From Prunella strophiata (taxonomy: Eukaryota > Chordata > Aves > Passeriformes > Prunellidae): a DNA stretch of 64,000 nucleotides. Below, piece after piece: positions 28,121-41,092 of the stretch (the first letter of the stretch is position 1; each line of letters begins with the position of its first letter). The DNA lies in the NCBI GenBank assembly GCA_036583965.1, contig JAZBQD010000015.1, positions 82,285,309 to 82,349,308 of the forward strand, written 5' to 3'. Below the pieces are notes generated by a model, which worked only from the letters and a program-made list of their open reading frames with translations, was not told the DNA's origin and ran no database searches. The position numbers and the translations under genes are program-made.

Positions 28121-30955
28121 GAGCAGGTACAAAGCATGTCTAGAAAATGCAATTAGGCAGAAATGCAAAGGAATATAATGATGCAAGTGCAATCAATCAA
28201 TACAAGTTGGGATACTTTCATGTCTTGCATATGTGCACACATATATGAGCACACACAGGGCTGCCTGTGTTATGCCAGGCTTTTGAAAGAGCCCAGAGTC
28301 CAATAGCTGTTATTGAGCCTCCAGAGAGCAGTACATATGTGTTTGTGGTTGAAAAAAAACTGTAGACAGTGTAGAGTGTGTATTTGTTATACTTCTTGCT
28401 ATGAAAAAAATGTATTTATAGAGCACTGTCTACTCAACAAATAGTTCCAGAACCAAACTTGGCAGGCATGGGGTGGCAGATCTGTTTTCTTAGTTTTCAA
28501 AATATGTGCAGAGAAAGACATTAGGAAACTGTCTTGTTCCTGTGCTTTTAAAGTAATGCAAAGAATTTAATATCAGGAGAGCACAACCCTGAAAACAGTA
28601 GTGCCCAAGGCTGATATATCCAGAAGAGGAAGACTAGCATTCTGTACCTGGCTCCCTGTGCCTGTACACTTAAGGCCAAACACATAGGCATCCAGAAGAC
28701 ACAGCCTTCAGATTTGTACATCTGTACACCTAGCTGAACCAAGATCCATTGATTTTTTTTTATTATTTCTTAAATTTTCTTCATGACTGATTTTAGTGAA
28801 TGCCTAAGTTCCCAGCCCCAAGAGAAAGCTCCCTTGTTAAGCTCAATTTCTTTCCTCGGCTTCCATTCCTAAGCCATGACATTTTCTGTAGGGGATTTTG
28901 AACTCTCTCTAAATGTTGTGACTCTCCATAGCACGAGTGAGCTCTTTCAGATGACTCTGAAGAGGGTATGAGAATCTAAAGTCACCTTGTAGGAGTTTCC
29001 AAAGTGACATTAACAGCAGGGAGGATCCATTCCACTCTGACAATAGGATTTTATCTTATTATGAGGAATAGGGTTTTGTAATTAGAGACCACATATAATG
29101 ATGTTCATATTTAAATCTAGTAAGAGTGTAAAAAAAATCATCCAGATTTCCAAATACTTCTTATTTAAATTCTGCACCATAAATGAGCCATAGAGGGAAA
29201 TTTGTGTGTCCTCCAACCAACTCGATCTTCTGAGTAGGGAGGCAGAGTGCTCTCATTAAAGTTGAGCCTTGTTACATTGTTTGGCCAGTTACCTGAAAAC
29301 TGCTACTCTTTAAAAGCTGAGCCAAACATACCTTAACTAAAAATAAAAACCACAAGAATGACCTAACTTCTGAAGGTATGATAAATCTTTGTGAAGCAGC
29401 CTGCATTGCCTTTAAGTAATTTGTGTAATTACATAAGACATCTGAAAGTGTTCGGGTTATAACAATGCAAAAATAATAGAATTATTTACTTTCAATTAAA
29501 CCTTGGTAAAGTTAAAAACTCCCACTGGATAGTCCAGAATGTGCAGAAACCACATGTTTTAAATAGGACTTGAGGTAAAAGGCTTTGCAATAAAGCAATC
29601 ACAGAGTGCCAAACAACCCACCCGTGACATAGAAATATAATGAAATGATTTCACAGTGCATGCTGATGAAGACAACATTTTTGGTGCAGAAGGAAAGCTT
29701 AATTCCATCCTCTCTGTTACCCTATTTTTTCTGTTGTTTGTTTGTAAATTGGGAAGAACGTCTCTTTGGTTTTATTTTTTTTTCACAAACACAGAAGAAC
29801 CAAGTAAAAACTACAGCTTTTCGAAAATTGCCTCAGGAAACTGGCACTGAAATGTTACAAATACCCAGTAGACAGAGCCCATTGCAGGATTTGCCATGTC
29901 TTCTGAGTATTTACAAAACTGAACACATTTTGCTGCCTCTGGTAAGAACAGCCTTGCAGCCTAACATAAAAATCTCAGTGGTTTTGTCCCTTTTGGGGTT
30001 CCCTAATAAGCCTAAGCATTGACAACATTTCAACTGAAACGTGAGACATAAAACCAAATAACAAATAATTGCATTTTATTTTCATAATTTCATCTCCATT
30101 GATATTTTTTATAACCTCTTAAACACACTCTGCTTAAAGCAAGCAATCCAAACCTGAGTAATGGAAGCCTCATCAAAGAGTTATCCTCCAAAAGATTTCC
30201 AACTGGCAGTCCTTCTGAAAGCAGAATTGTTCTTATTTGTGGTAGTTTGAGCCTGGTTTTTCCACACATACCATAAATGGTGCTTGAGGTTGCCTTACTG
30301 TACTCATGTTACACCAGAGGGAAAGGTCTGATCCATGTACAACTTCACTAAGACCAAGATGCTGTGACTGAATTTTCTTTAGCAGGTGAAATCTCTCTTT
30401 TTACACTGTCAAAGGCATGGGTGAATTTTGTAGGGAGGTGTTAATCACATCCCTTCCCTAGAGGCTCACTTGGGTGGAAGATCCAGCTTTGGTTTTATGG
30501 GTTTTGGTTATCTCACAAAGGATCTCTCTTCTTCAGGTGGTTGGTTCTGCAGGTGTGGGGTTTCAAACAACATTGCCTGCATATCAAGTTTTCACTTGCC
30601 TGTTTTCCTAAATGCTTAAGAGTTATCTGAGGGCTGCCATCTTAGAAAAAGATATTTTGTGTTGCCATTGTACATTGCAACTGTACCATGGTACAGAGCA
30701 AGTGCAGCTGCAGCAATAATAAATAAATAAAGGAAGAAGAGAATTTCAGAAAGAGGGGGACAAATAAGGAGCCCAGAGACAGAGATGAGCAAAAGCCCAA
30801 CTATTCCAAATTGTACCAGTGAGCTCTGTACTCTAGTCACTGCCTTTGGGAGCTGCTTACCTTCTTGGCAAATACCTCCCTGGGTGAGGAAAAACACATG
30901 CTAGGATGGTTTAGACCCCTTGCACAAAAAAAGGGGGAGGAAAACCCAAAAAAAC

Positions 30956-30971
30956 AACCAACCAACCAACC
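30956..30971 (+). repeat. (AACC)4 microsatellite
   Basis: Four exact AACC units following an A/C-rich run. Confidence 0.85.
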
Positions 30972-32446
30972 TTCTTTTTGGACAGCTTTTTGGAAAGCCA
31001 TAAAATCAAATGCAGCTCATAACACATGCTGTGTGATCAAGCAGAGCTTTCCTTTGCTTGCCAGAACTCTGCCCAGGGACCAAGAGCTCTTTTAAAAACT
31101 GCCTGTGGTATTCTAATGTTTGCTTTCCTATGCATTGGAATAGATTATTCTGAGGAAATGTACCCAAAACATGTATGCATTTTAATGTATCATATTCCTG
31201 ATTACTGATATTTACACTAGATTGCTAAGAATTTTCTCCCTCTTCTTTTATTTATCAGAAAATTTATGCAAAATCCTGTATTTTTTCAATGACCCATTTC
31301 CTTAGCAAAACCTTGAAAGTCTCAGATGATTACAGCATCACAGCCTTCTCAAACAATGCTGCCTGCCAACACAGCAATTAATTAACCTTGTTGACCAGCC
31401 ATGCCCTTTTTAATGTTTCTTCCATTCAAAAACTATCTTGTATATAACATAAATGGCTGATGACATACAGTGGAAAGGGAAATTTGCATTATTAGCCTGC
31501 TTTAGTCAGCAATTTGTAAGCCTTACTTCTTTACTCATTTGGCAAAGCTATAAAACAAATGTAAGCTCATATCTAAATAAATCAATCTATCTTGTGCCTG
31601 CAAGGGAGGTAGCAGGACTGAGGGTCAGTTGGACAACTAATTGACGCCTTTTCCACAAGGAGCGCTTCCTCTGGTGGAACATCCTGTCCAGACAGCAAGT
31701 ACAATGGGGAAGCAGGACCACTGTCAAAGATGCAGAGGCTCAGGAAAACCAAAGCCTAATATGTCCATGAACAAACACAGCTGACCTGTACCTGCCCTGA
31801 CAAGAAAGTGCTGTGATATATATAGGCCTCTCTGCTCTGGAGTCCACCAGCAATGATAATTCAGTCTGATCTATGATTGTTTACAATGCAAGTGAACCTG
31901 CTTGCTTGGGTGACCGGCCTTGGAAGGCATCTCGCCACGACAGCCAGGGCAGGAGATTTAGGAGGTCATTAAAACCTTTTACACCTTTGTCAAGTTGATG
32001 AATGAGCCCTCACAGATGCCCTCACACATAAAACTTGGCATATCCTGTCTAGAAATAATACCCACCATGTTTGTTTACCGAAAACTGATGTACATCCTTG
32101 TCAGATTCAAGACTAAACAATTTCATATGTGTCAGTTCCAGCAATTAAGTTCAATGTCTCTAGTATTTTTTTATTTAATTTTACATTTGTTAAAGAATAT
32201 AGGCAGTGAAAGTTGCTGGGTTTAGAACTGATGGATTTAAAAGAAAGAAAATTATTTTTAAATGTGGGGGGTTTTCTCTCTAGGCTGCTTTAGCATTTCA
32301 ATGGCAAGTGACTTTCCATCTCCAGATAGCCGTGGTAGTTATACCTATAATCCAAAAGGGAAAATGTAGTTCTTTAGATTCACTGAAACCAAGAGAGATA
32401 TGAAAATTTAAAAATACAGTCTTTAAAAATTGGTATATTTCATCTA

Positions 32447-32566
32447 GAACCACAACTGTATCAATTATTCCAAAAAGTCAATGCATACCTAAGTTAAAGT
32501 TGTTTTGAACCACAACTGTATCAATTATTCCAAAAAGTCAATGCATACCTAAGTTAAAGTTGTTTT
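32447..32566 (+). repeat. Perfect 60-bp tandem duplication (two copies)
   Basis: The 60-base unit starting GAACCACAACTGTATCAATT and ending AAGTTAAAGTTGTTTT occurs twice back to back (32447-32506 and 32507-32566) without a single difference by eye. The first base of a third copy (G) follows. The unit is AT-rich and carries no gene. Perfect identity indicates a recent event or an assembly artefact. Confidence 0.97.
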
Positions 32567-35500
32567 GTGACCCATAACTGGGCATGCTTGTACGGTAAAG
32601 TCTGGATTTCCTTGAACCGGTAAATTTTTTCCTGGGTTTTGGCAGTTAAACGCAAAAAACCTTGTGGTTTCACTAAGAAAGGTTTGTGGTGGAATGTGCA
32701 CATCCCCATATATATTTCTTTTTCAAAGTACTAAGCTAAAAGCTTGCACAGCAGAAGAGTAGGGAGGCCAACTTTACAGCAACAGTCCATGCTTAGGGCT
32801 TTTAATGTGCTTCTTTGAACAAGAGGACATTGCTTCTTTCTTTTGAAAAGGGCCAGGGACTCCCTTTCAATTGGGCCAGTAATACTGAAGTTCTGCACTG
32901 CATCAAAAACCAGTTGATGAAGCTGAGCCTCAAACTGGCATCAGGGCTAAGTTTGAAGGACATTTCTGGTTAAGAAATGTATATTTCCAGGGGCCTTGTC
33001 TGGTTCAGAAGAAAAAGTGCTAGGAAATGAAATTAGGATTGAAAGCATGACTGATTTCTCTTCATTTTCTTGCACAATAAATCTAAGTTTGGAACCAAAC
33101 TTACCATGATAAATCTTGTATATATAAACATTGCTAACCAATATTTTATTAATACAGCTGGAAGACTATCCAATTAAACAAAATATTTTGCCTTTAAGAT
33201 ACCTTTCATCCTGGAGCAACCCACATGCTATTCCTGCAACCTCCCTGCTCTCAGGCAGGCTCAGCAGAAGTATCCCACTGGCACCCCGTGAGGATGCAGC
33301 TTTACACACACTTCACCCAAACTGGCAGACTTAGACACCAACAGAGGTGAGGAAACTTCCTGCATCTTGAGAAGGTTGAACACTCTTATTTTGCTGTTTG
33401 TTTGGGGTTTTTTTTAATGTAAATGCAGGTTAGAGAGTTTTGGTAGGAACCAGTAGTACCACTTGCATCAGTCCACTTAGAATGGAACCCAAAGAGAACA
33501 AAACTAATATTTCAGCAAGAAGAAGCCATGCTATCACATCATAGATGATGGTGAGCCTGATATCCCCTTCTTGTAAAAGTGGAAATGAGAGACTAAGTCC
33601 ATGTGAGGCTGTGACATTGTACCTGCATGAACATTGTCCCCAAAGGCACTTGCATTTTGACAAGAAGTGTGGGAGCCTGTGCATTCCTGAGCACTCCCTG
33701 CAGCATGTATGTATCTTCAGTTCTACAGCTGGCAGTGGGAAGCTAGGATGGATGGATGTCACATCCTGCTTGTAGTATTTATTCAGGACATTGGAAACAA
33801 ACCCAGGACTTTGGAGGAGACATGAGCAAAGCAGCTTGCCTGTTCCATCCAATGAGTCAGTGCTGTTCCTATGAGAAAAAGGTTAGAAAATGGTCATGAC
33901 AAATTCCAAAGCACATCAGAAAAGCCCACACATAGTGAGTTGTAGACAGCATAACCTGGTCAAAATATGGATCTTCACAATTCTAGCAGAGTTAAAGACA
34001 GCAATTAGTACAATCCCAAGGTAAAGGAGAAGGGAAGGTGTACAGAAGCCCCACCAGCCCTTGGCACAGGCTGTGAACCATATTTATGATATGGAGGCCT
34101 CCTTTTTGCCTTTGAGGCCTTCTTTCCCAGTAGGAGCTCCAGACAGGTGATGAAAAGCACCAAGCTGCCTAAACCTGTTGGATGAATATCCCAGTGGATT
34201 GCAACAGGGAGGCGCTTCTGAAAACCCCGCTCAATGGTCTTTTGTGCATTTAGATGCTTAAATAACTTTGGAAATCTGGCTCTTAGGTGATTAATCCACC
34301 TTCCACAGGCGCTTAAGTATTCTAAATGAAATAGTTTATTAGGCAGCAACACTGTGCTCTGAGTTCATGTTCATTAAGCAAAGTGTGGCTGGTTTCACAC
34401 AAGTGGCCATTAAGGCCTCTGGAAATGTGCTTCTTGGCTGGGAGGGAGAAGCACAGTCCAAAGGCTCGGCTGTAAGTCTGAGTCTGAGCTGTGGGTTCAC
34501 TTGCTGGCTTGGCTCTGCTCACAGCACAAATCTGGGCAGCTCATTCCATCCCCATGTGCTTCCTGCTTGGAGCCCATAGGCACTAAGGGAACACAAATAA
34601 TCATAGAGAGCCATTTATAGTAGTTACTTTTAAATTATAAACAAAAGATTAGGAGGGCTTTTTCAAATTATGTTCCTGCTTCTCCTCTCACATTTCTAGC
34701 AATAATTTGTAATCTTTAAAGGGTTACAAAAATGAGGAAATAAAAGAGTGAAAGTAATTGAAATACTTTGAGGGAAAATACTGTGTTTCCCTCTTGTATC
34801 TCATTATTTTTACTGACTTTCAGACAAAAAGTGAAGAAAATAAAAATACAGAATTACTGTATGCAAAAAATAATAATAGTACCTAGGAAGGTGTGTGGGA
34901 GATATCCTGCATATGTTAGGATTACTTGGCAAAATGAATTTTTGCTGAGCTGAGTTTCTTTAGTAAGAATTACTCATTGTCTTGCAGCTGTGACAACTGC
35001 ACCAGTAAAACAGATGATTTTGAGGGAACTGGAGCAAATAATTTCTATGTGTTCTGGGACCTTCAGTCTTTATAGCCCATATTTACATTTTCAAGTGTCT
35101 ACTTGAACAAAAGAAAACAAAGTCAATGGTGGCCATTTAAGTAAATAAGATTGCTTGGAGTCAGCATACTGGCACTTTTTCTCAGGCAGGGTGTGCTGGT
35201 ATAAGTTGCAAATGGTCCTCAGGAACAAATGAGAGCCACCATGGAATTTTGAACCAGGAAACATGGGAATCCTAACTGTCACCACATAATAATAGAAAAA
35301 AAATTCCCCAAATTACACTGTTTACCTTATTTGCAGTGAGTGACAAGCAGGACTTTCAGTTCAATTGAGTAATTTTGAAAAAAAAAAAATCCAAAAGGTG
35401 ATTTTTCATATTTTGAAGACATTGTCAGTTCTGCCTTATTACCTTGTTCTATGAGAATGCAGTGATGGGACATAAGCTGCTCCACATAAGCAGCAAGGCA

Positions 35501-35645
35501 TCCCAAGTAATCTCATAAGAGTCACAAAATAGCAAATATATCATTCTGAAGATGCATCTTTTCCAACACTATGTCTTTGCTCGTGCAGTTTTTTCTGTGT
35601 CTGTGAATCTGTATTCTCCAAAGGAAAACAGAAATTTCAATCTGA

Positions 35646-35820
35646 AAAGGTAAAGAAAAAGAAGAAAAGAAATACAGAAAAGAAAAGAGAAAACAGAAAC
35701 AGAGAAAGGAAAAGAATCAGAAAGAAAAAGAGATTAAAAAAAAGAACAAGAGAAAATTTTTAAAGGTGAAAAAAGGGAGGAAAGAGGAAAAAAGAAGAGA
35801 AAATGTAGAGAAAGGATAAA
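35646..35820 (+). repeat. Polypurine low-complexity tract (GA/A-rich)
   Basis: About 175 bases with very few pyrimidines, built from irregular AAAG, GAAA and GGAAA units rather than one clean period. The length and strand asymmetry suit triplex formation or nucleosome exclusion; either is inference. Confidence 0.9.
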
Positions 35821-38800
35821 ACTTTCTTAGATGAGACCAGTAGGTGGGAGTGTTGACTTTTTCCCAGAGCACTCACAAACCTTAACATGAACTTTTCTGT
35901 AAAAGGGTAATTCCCAAGAAATGAGCAAATTAATCTTATCTGTGTTTTGCTACTTTAAAAGATACAGTCCTTTGTGTCACATACCAAAGTAAGCCTTCTT
36001 TCAGAAGTACTGTATTGTCCATATATTGATTTTGGCATCATGTCTTGCTTGGGAGATAGAAGGAAATTCTGATTTGTCAGGGTTTTGTTAAGCCAGATTT
36101 GATACTCACCATTCCCAGAGATCAAGAGGAAACTACTGTTCACCCTGGCAAATGCCCTTTCTTTACAAGAAATCAGAATGGTGGCAGAAAAAGGAAGAAC
36201 GTGAAAACACTTAAACAGAGGAAGCTGGGAAGGGAAATCAGGAACTTTAGAAGTAATTTTGAACTTTGGAAGTAAATATGTTCATATTGATTTTGAGACT
36301 TAGGGACATTTCTGGAAGCTTGGGTCAATTTAAAACAAGGTAGCAGAATAAAACTGGGGAAGGAACATGGGAAGGAGAGCAATTTCTGTTCCAGATTGGG
36401 AAAGTGGGTCTCAGTAACCTGTAATGTCAGTGTCTCTAGGTTGCCTTTCCTTTGGTTGCCAAGACAGCTAGCACCAAGGTTTACCACTGTGGCCATTAGT
36501 TTGCTTTGCCTCTGTATTTAGGGTGTCCATATTTAGTGAGCTGCAGTGGGTATATGTGAAAGCTGAACCCTGTCCACTGTTACTCTGCAGGCTGGAATTT
36601 AGCCATTACCCTGCTTTTGCAAAGCATGGCATCACCAAGCATGTCCTAGCTCTGTAGCCTTGCCAGGGTACCAACAGCCCTGACCAGCTCCTACCTAGTA
36701 CCTGTGCACCTCTGCCTGTTGTACAGGAGACCAATTTCTGCTCAGATCTGTGCACCCAGATCCTGCTTGAGCCAGCTCATGGGTGTTTCAGGCTCTAATC
36801 CTGTTTCTGGATGTCTCTGGCTGTACCTCAGACCTTTGCTGTAGGCAGCTTTTTTTCTGGACAGGCCTCTCAGCCCCCTGTTGTATCTTGTCTCCAGCTC
36901 TGTCCCTGGCCCTGTCTCTTGCTGCTTTTGACTGAACCTGTATGACTGACCCAGGATCTGATCCATTACTGCCCACTGAGATAATGGACACATCCACAGC
37001 TGCCATCACACCTTAGGATGCAGTACATGCTGCCCCATGGCTGACACCCAATTGTCACCCAAATGTCACCCACCTGTCCAGTGACAATCTGAGCCTACTT
37101 TAACTGCTGAACTCCTGCTTGTCATAAATTTTAGTACTGGCCAAACCACTGTCCACAGCAGAGAGGTCTGCACAAATCTGTCACATGTTGTGGCACCCCT
37201 TGAAGCTGAACAACAAAAGGATGCTTCCCTCAGGAGAAAGAGAACTTCTTTCAATACCGGAGAACAGTCCTTCCTATGAACTCTGCATCTTTAGATAAAG
37301 AGGTACAGATGTCACACCAAAGTATAAGGAGAGAGGTCTTTTCTCCTGCCATGAAAACAGTTCAGATGTTTGAATTCACCATTGTAATGGGTCTAGTTCC
37401 AAGAGCAAAGGATGGCAGCAATGAAACTCTAAACCTCTTATGTCTCCCATTTGCTGAGCGGGACAAGTTCTTCCCAGGCAATTGCACTTTGCAGTCTTGT
37501 CTTTCCCTGGGGTGGTTGATGGATGCAGTACCTGCAGGAGAGCAGAAAAAGATCAGAACTCCTGAAGAGCAAAAATTGCATATTCTGTCTATTTTGCAAT
37601 TTTAATGCAATTCAATTGAAATTCAATAACCATTCTCTAATGTTTCTCTACCGGAAATTTTGAAATAACAAGATTTAGAGCATAACATTTCCATTTGCAC
37701 TAAAGGCATGAAGAAATAAATCCCAAGGCTTGTGAGGCAGGAAGAGGAAGAGAACAGAGGGCTGAAATGAAAAGTTCTGTGAGCAATGAACCATGGTGGC
37801 AGTTTCTTACAGTAAATAACAGGAGCCTTCAAAGGATTACCTTTTTCCTCTGGAAGCCTCCCACTAGTGAGGACAAACCAGCTTCTATTTGAAATCTAAC
37901 CCATCTGCCCCTTCAAAGAAGGAGATTTCAGCATTTTCACCAGCATTCAGTGGTGCCAGGCTTCCTAAAGAATCTGTGTATTTCATGCCCACCACCTACC
38001 ACAATTCCAAGGAAGTTGGGGGCTGGTAATACCTTTGCATACCATTAAAGAGCTACAGTTTATTCCCTCAGAGCCTTGGGAAGAGAGTTGTAGGAATAGA
38101 AATCAACTCATATTCCCTGCATGAAACAGTTCAAACCTTTATTACAAATCCTTGAAAGAAAATGTTACATATTTCACAGTCAGCCTGCCGCTGTAATGGA
38201 AAGAAAATGAAGCTTGTAGGCTCTTGTCTATCTTTACACAAGAATTTGTTCAGGCCTAAATCTATTTATGTTTTAAATAATTATGCAGTGCTTTTTAAAA
38301 AGTATGCTAATGATTGCCTTTTCCAAAAGTCATTTAGGGCTGTAAGACCACTAACTTTACAGCTGCTGGCCTCACAAGGAGCTATTTTACTGAAACACAT
38401 TGAACATATGCTCCTAATTAATTTACACCGTTTCAAAGATGCTTATACAAAATCCTTCTGTCTGGGGGTAAGGCTTTATGCTACCTTGGTCACATCTTGG
38501 TACTTTCCAGCTTCACAGAAGTGAAGTCTTCAGATGCAGATCACCTATTCAGTCCAGCTGGACCATCTGGGGTATTTTCCAGTCTTCTTTCCAATGCAGT
38601 TTGCTTTGACTCTGAAAAAAATTACTAATCCCATTTTTCATGCTTGCACCTTTGGTATTATTTCACTTTAACTTTCACTTTAACAACTGTAAATGAAGGT
38701 TTTAAGGGCTGATATGGCTGGAAAATGTTCCTTAATATGCAGTGCATATTGTGAGGGGGGAAAATGTACTTACAGAGGCTTTAGTTTAACACATTGTTCT

Positions 38801-39467
38801 GTAATGAAATTCTGATTCAAACAGAATATACTGTCTCAGTAATATTCACAAAAGTGAACGGAAAGGGCTATGCACAACAACATATGGTTTTAAAATTAAG
38901 GATAAAATATGTTTCTCCACATATATCAGAAGATATTTTGTAACATATATGGAAACTGCTACATATTTCTTCCAAATGTTATGAGTAAAAGTTTATTAAT
39001 GTTTAATGACACTGTGAGTTTGATTTTTAACAGAATATAGGTATTTTATTTTTGCTTTTTTTTTTTATTTTAGTCTCAGTTGTAATCTTGGAAATTAATT
39101 CCCTAGCTTACCCTCTGAGCTCTCTTAAAAATGAAATCATTAGTCACATGTTACTTATCCATATTGCAAATTGCAGATGTATCATTTCTTGGAGACCAGT
39201 AACCCACAAACCTCAGTGATCCTCTGAGGATTCTCAAGAGCTTTGCCAAATAACTACTGAAATTAAACTGCTATTCATTTAGATATTTAAAATATTATCA
39301 GTTTGCTTTGAAGACTGGGTATTGTTGGCAGTTTCTTGAAAATAAATACAAGCTGTGCTTCTAGAGTAAAACTGCAATTGCAGTTGTCTCAAATATCTGT
39401 CAAATTATCTGTAAAGGTAAGCAGCATAGCACAGAAGGTTCACTAATAGAATAATGCACTTGGAGAG

Positions 39468-39497
39468 TAGTTTTCAGTAGTTTTCAGTAGTTTTCAG
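39468..39497 (+). repeat. Three tandem copies of TAGTTTTCAG
   Basis: Three exact 10-base copies, about 20 bases before the CR1 fragment that starts near 39515. Confidence 0.95.
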
Positions 39498-39514
39498 GCT
39501 ATCAAAATTAGAAA

Positions 39515-40170
39515 GACATACTGAGTGGGTTTTGACAGGGATCTGCCCCAGAACCAGAGCTATTCAAGATTTTCCTAAGCAGTTTGTAAGATTTAAAAGT
39601 ATGTGCAAAGGAAAGCAGACTTGTGGCTGGGGCAGAGGATGCATGCTGTTGGTAAGGCTAAACAATTCCAGCAAATGCCAGAAATGGTCTGGAAAAAATG
39701 GGATGATATTCAGTGGGTCAGGTGAAAGATGGGATATTATGCAGGGTCCATCAGACATATAGATACATACAGGATAAAGAGCAAATGACACACTCTTTCT
39801 GTAGAAAGGGGATGAAGAGAACCTGTGGATGATAAACCAAGTGAAAATCAACATTTTGTGCTATTTCAAAGCAGGAGAACATGGTGCTGGGTCACAGAAA
39901 TACAAATCTGTAATATACAGAGAGCAATTTTTCTCTCTCTTCACTATTAAGAGAGCTTGGAGTGAGTGAGTTTCCTTTATCATGTTAGCACATGAGTACT
40001 GAAGTTGCTGCAAGGGAGAAGGGAACAATCTCTTCCCTCCATCTGTGACAATTAGAAAGGCAAACACTGAGCTTAAACAGCAGCAAGGGCATTCCAGCTG
40101 GACATTAGAAAACCCTTCTCTTCTGACAGAGACAGAGAAGCACTGGAAAGCACAGCACAGACCAGGATGC
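39515..40170 (+). mobile_element. Decayed CR1 LINE fragment
   Basis: TTTTGACAGGGATCTGCCCC followed by AGAACCAGAGCTATTCAAGA matches the CR1 block normally reading 'CAGGGGTCTGTCCTGGGACC'. Further on, CTGTGGATGATAAACCAAGT and, near 40080-40150, GCTGGACATTAGAAAACCC and AGAGAAGCACTGGAAAGCAC match blocks that follow in the same order in the element. It is heavily mutated; the minus-strand open frame of 171 codons over this interval (39861-40376) is an antisense shadow. Confidence 0.65.
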
Positions 40171-40599
40171 AAATCCTCTGTATCAGCCAAGGTAGTCATG
40201 GCAGGAATGTTGTACCTGCCGTGGGCGAGGAAGATGGATTTAATGAACAATAAGAGCAGTACAGTTAAGACAGATTTTCTCACAAAGAATAGGGCTTGGT
40301 AGTCACTTAAAAGGGGAACTGCAGATGCAGCTATCCAGCCCTGCAGGCAGACTGCAGAACAAAGCAAGTGCTTCATTCATGACATGGGAAGGAGAATGCA
40401 GGAAGGGAGATGTGCCAGTTGCTGCCACAGAGTGAGAGGTCCCAGTGCAAGAATGAAGGAAAGGTAGTCTGGAGATGAAAATCAGGGAATGGATGGATAT
40501 TTCATACTTGCTGCTATTTGATATTAGCAATAAAGAAGATACTGAACTGTCTTGCACCCAGCTTTACACCCAACTAACTCACTGATTGGTATGCTGCAG

Positions 40600-41092
40600 T
40601 GATGCCTTGAGAGGCTACCTAGAGCAGAGGCTATACAGTGTTAAAGCAATAAAGTAGGTATTTATTAAAAAGGCCTTCAGAGGATACACCTTGGGCAGTT
40701 CAAGAGCCCGGCCATGGCTCCACCCAGGATGGATGAGGGGTCATGAGTTTTCACTTTATTTCATTTTCTAAATTTACATTTACATATTGGGGTTAATTGT
40801 CCAATTACAGCTTCAGGTTATGAAGTCCCATCCTCCCAGATTGCTCTCCTCAATTTGCTGTTGTTTATACTTTTTGGGCCTGAAGCTGTAACAATGTCCT
40901 TGGTTCTTGGGCTGGAAAAGGATTGTTTTAGCTAACTAAACTGTGAGGAGAACTTGCTAACCCTTTGTATGATAGTGCTAACTTAAAACTTGCTAACATT
41001 TTGTATGAAGTTCAGAGTTCTGTGCTAGTTCAGATGCTGTACTAATGCAGTACAGAATCTGGATAATATGAAAGCTTAAAGTTAAGGCATCA
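40600..41092 (-). mobile_element. Solo LTR of an endogenous retrovirus (493 bp)
   Basis: The segment begins TGATGCCTT and ends AAGGCATCA, a perfect 9-base inverted terminal pair of the TG...CA type expected for LTRs. No internal retroviral genes lie on either side, so it is a solo LTR left by recombination. On the minus strand an AATAAA followed by a short tail sits close to the terminal TG/CA end, as in an R-U5 region, which favours minus orientation. I associate this sequence with LTRs common in songbird genomes, but cannot name the family safely. A clear target-site duplication is not visible (flanks end TGCAG and begin CAGGC). It lies about 430 bases downstream of a CR1 fragment. Confidence 0.75.

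Larger units (their letters stand above)
28121..39467. other. Intergenic sequence, no gene supported
   Basis: AT-rich, holding the 60-bp duplication, the AACC repeat and the polypurine tract listed separately. A pyrimidine/C-rich stretch at about 36590-37080 has loose repeats (for example TGTCACCCA twice near 37053-37072) and may be an old repeat. A hydrophobic minus-strand frame at 33430-33852 (140 codons) has no recognisable family. Confidence 0.75.

Noticed and set aside
33430..33852. 140-codon minus-strand frame with a hydrophobic C-terminal segment
   Set aside because: The hydrophobic stretch alone is weak evidence; no family, leader or neighbouring exon supports it.
39861..40376. 171-codon minus-strand frame
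   Set aside because: Largely antisense to a decayed CR1 fragment, with no domain.
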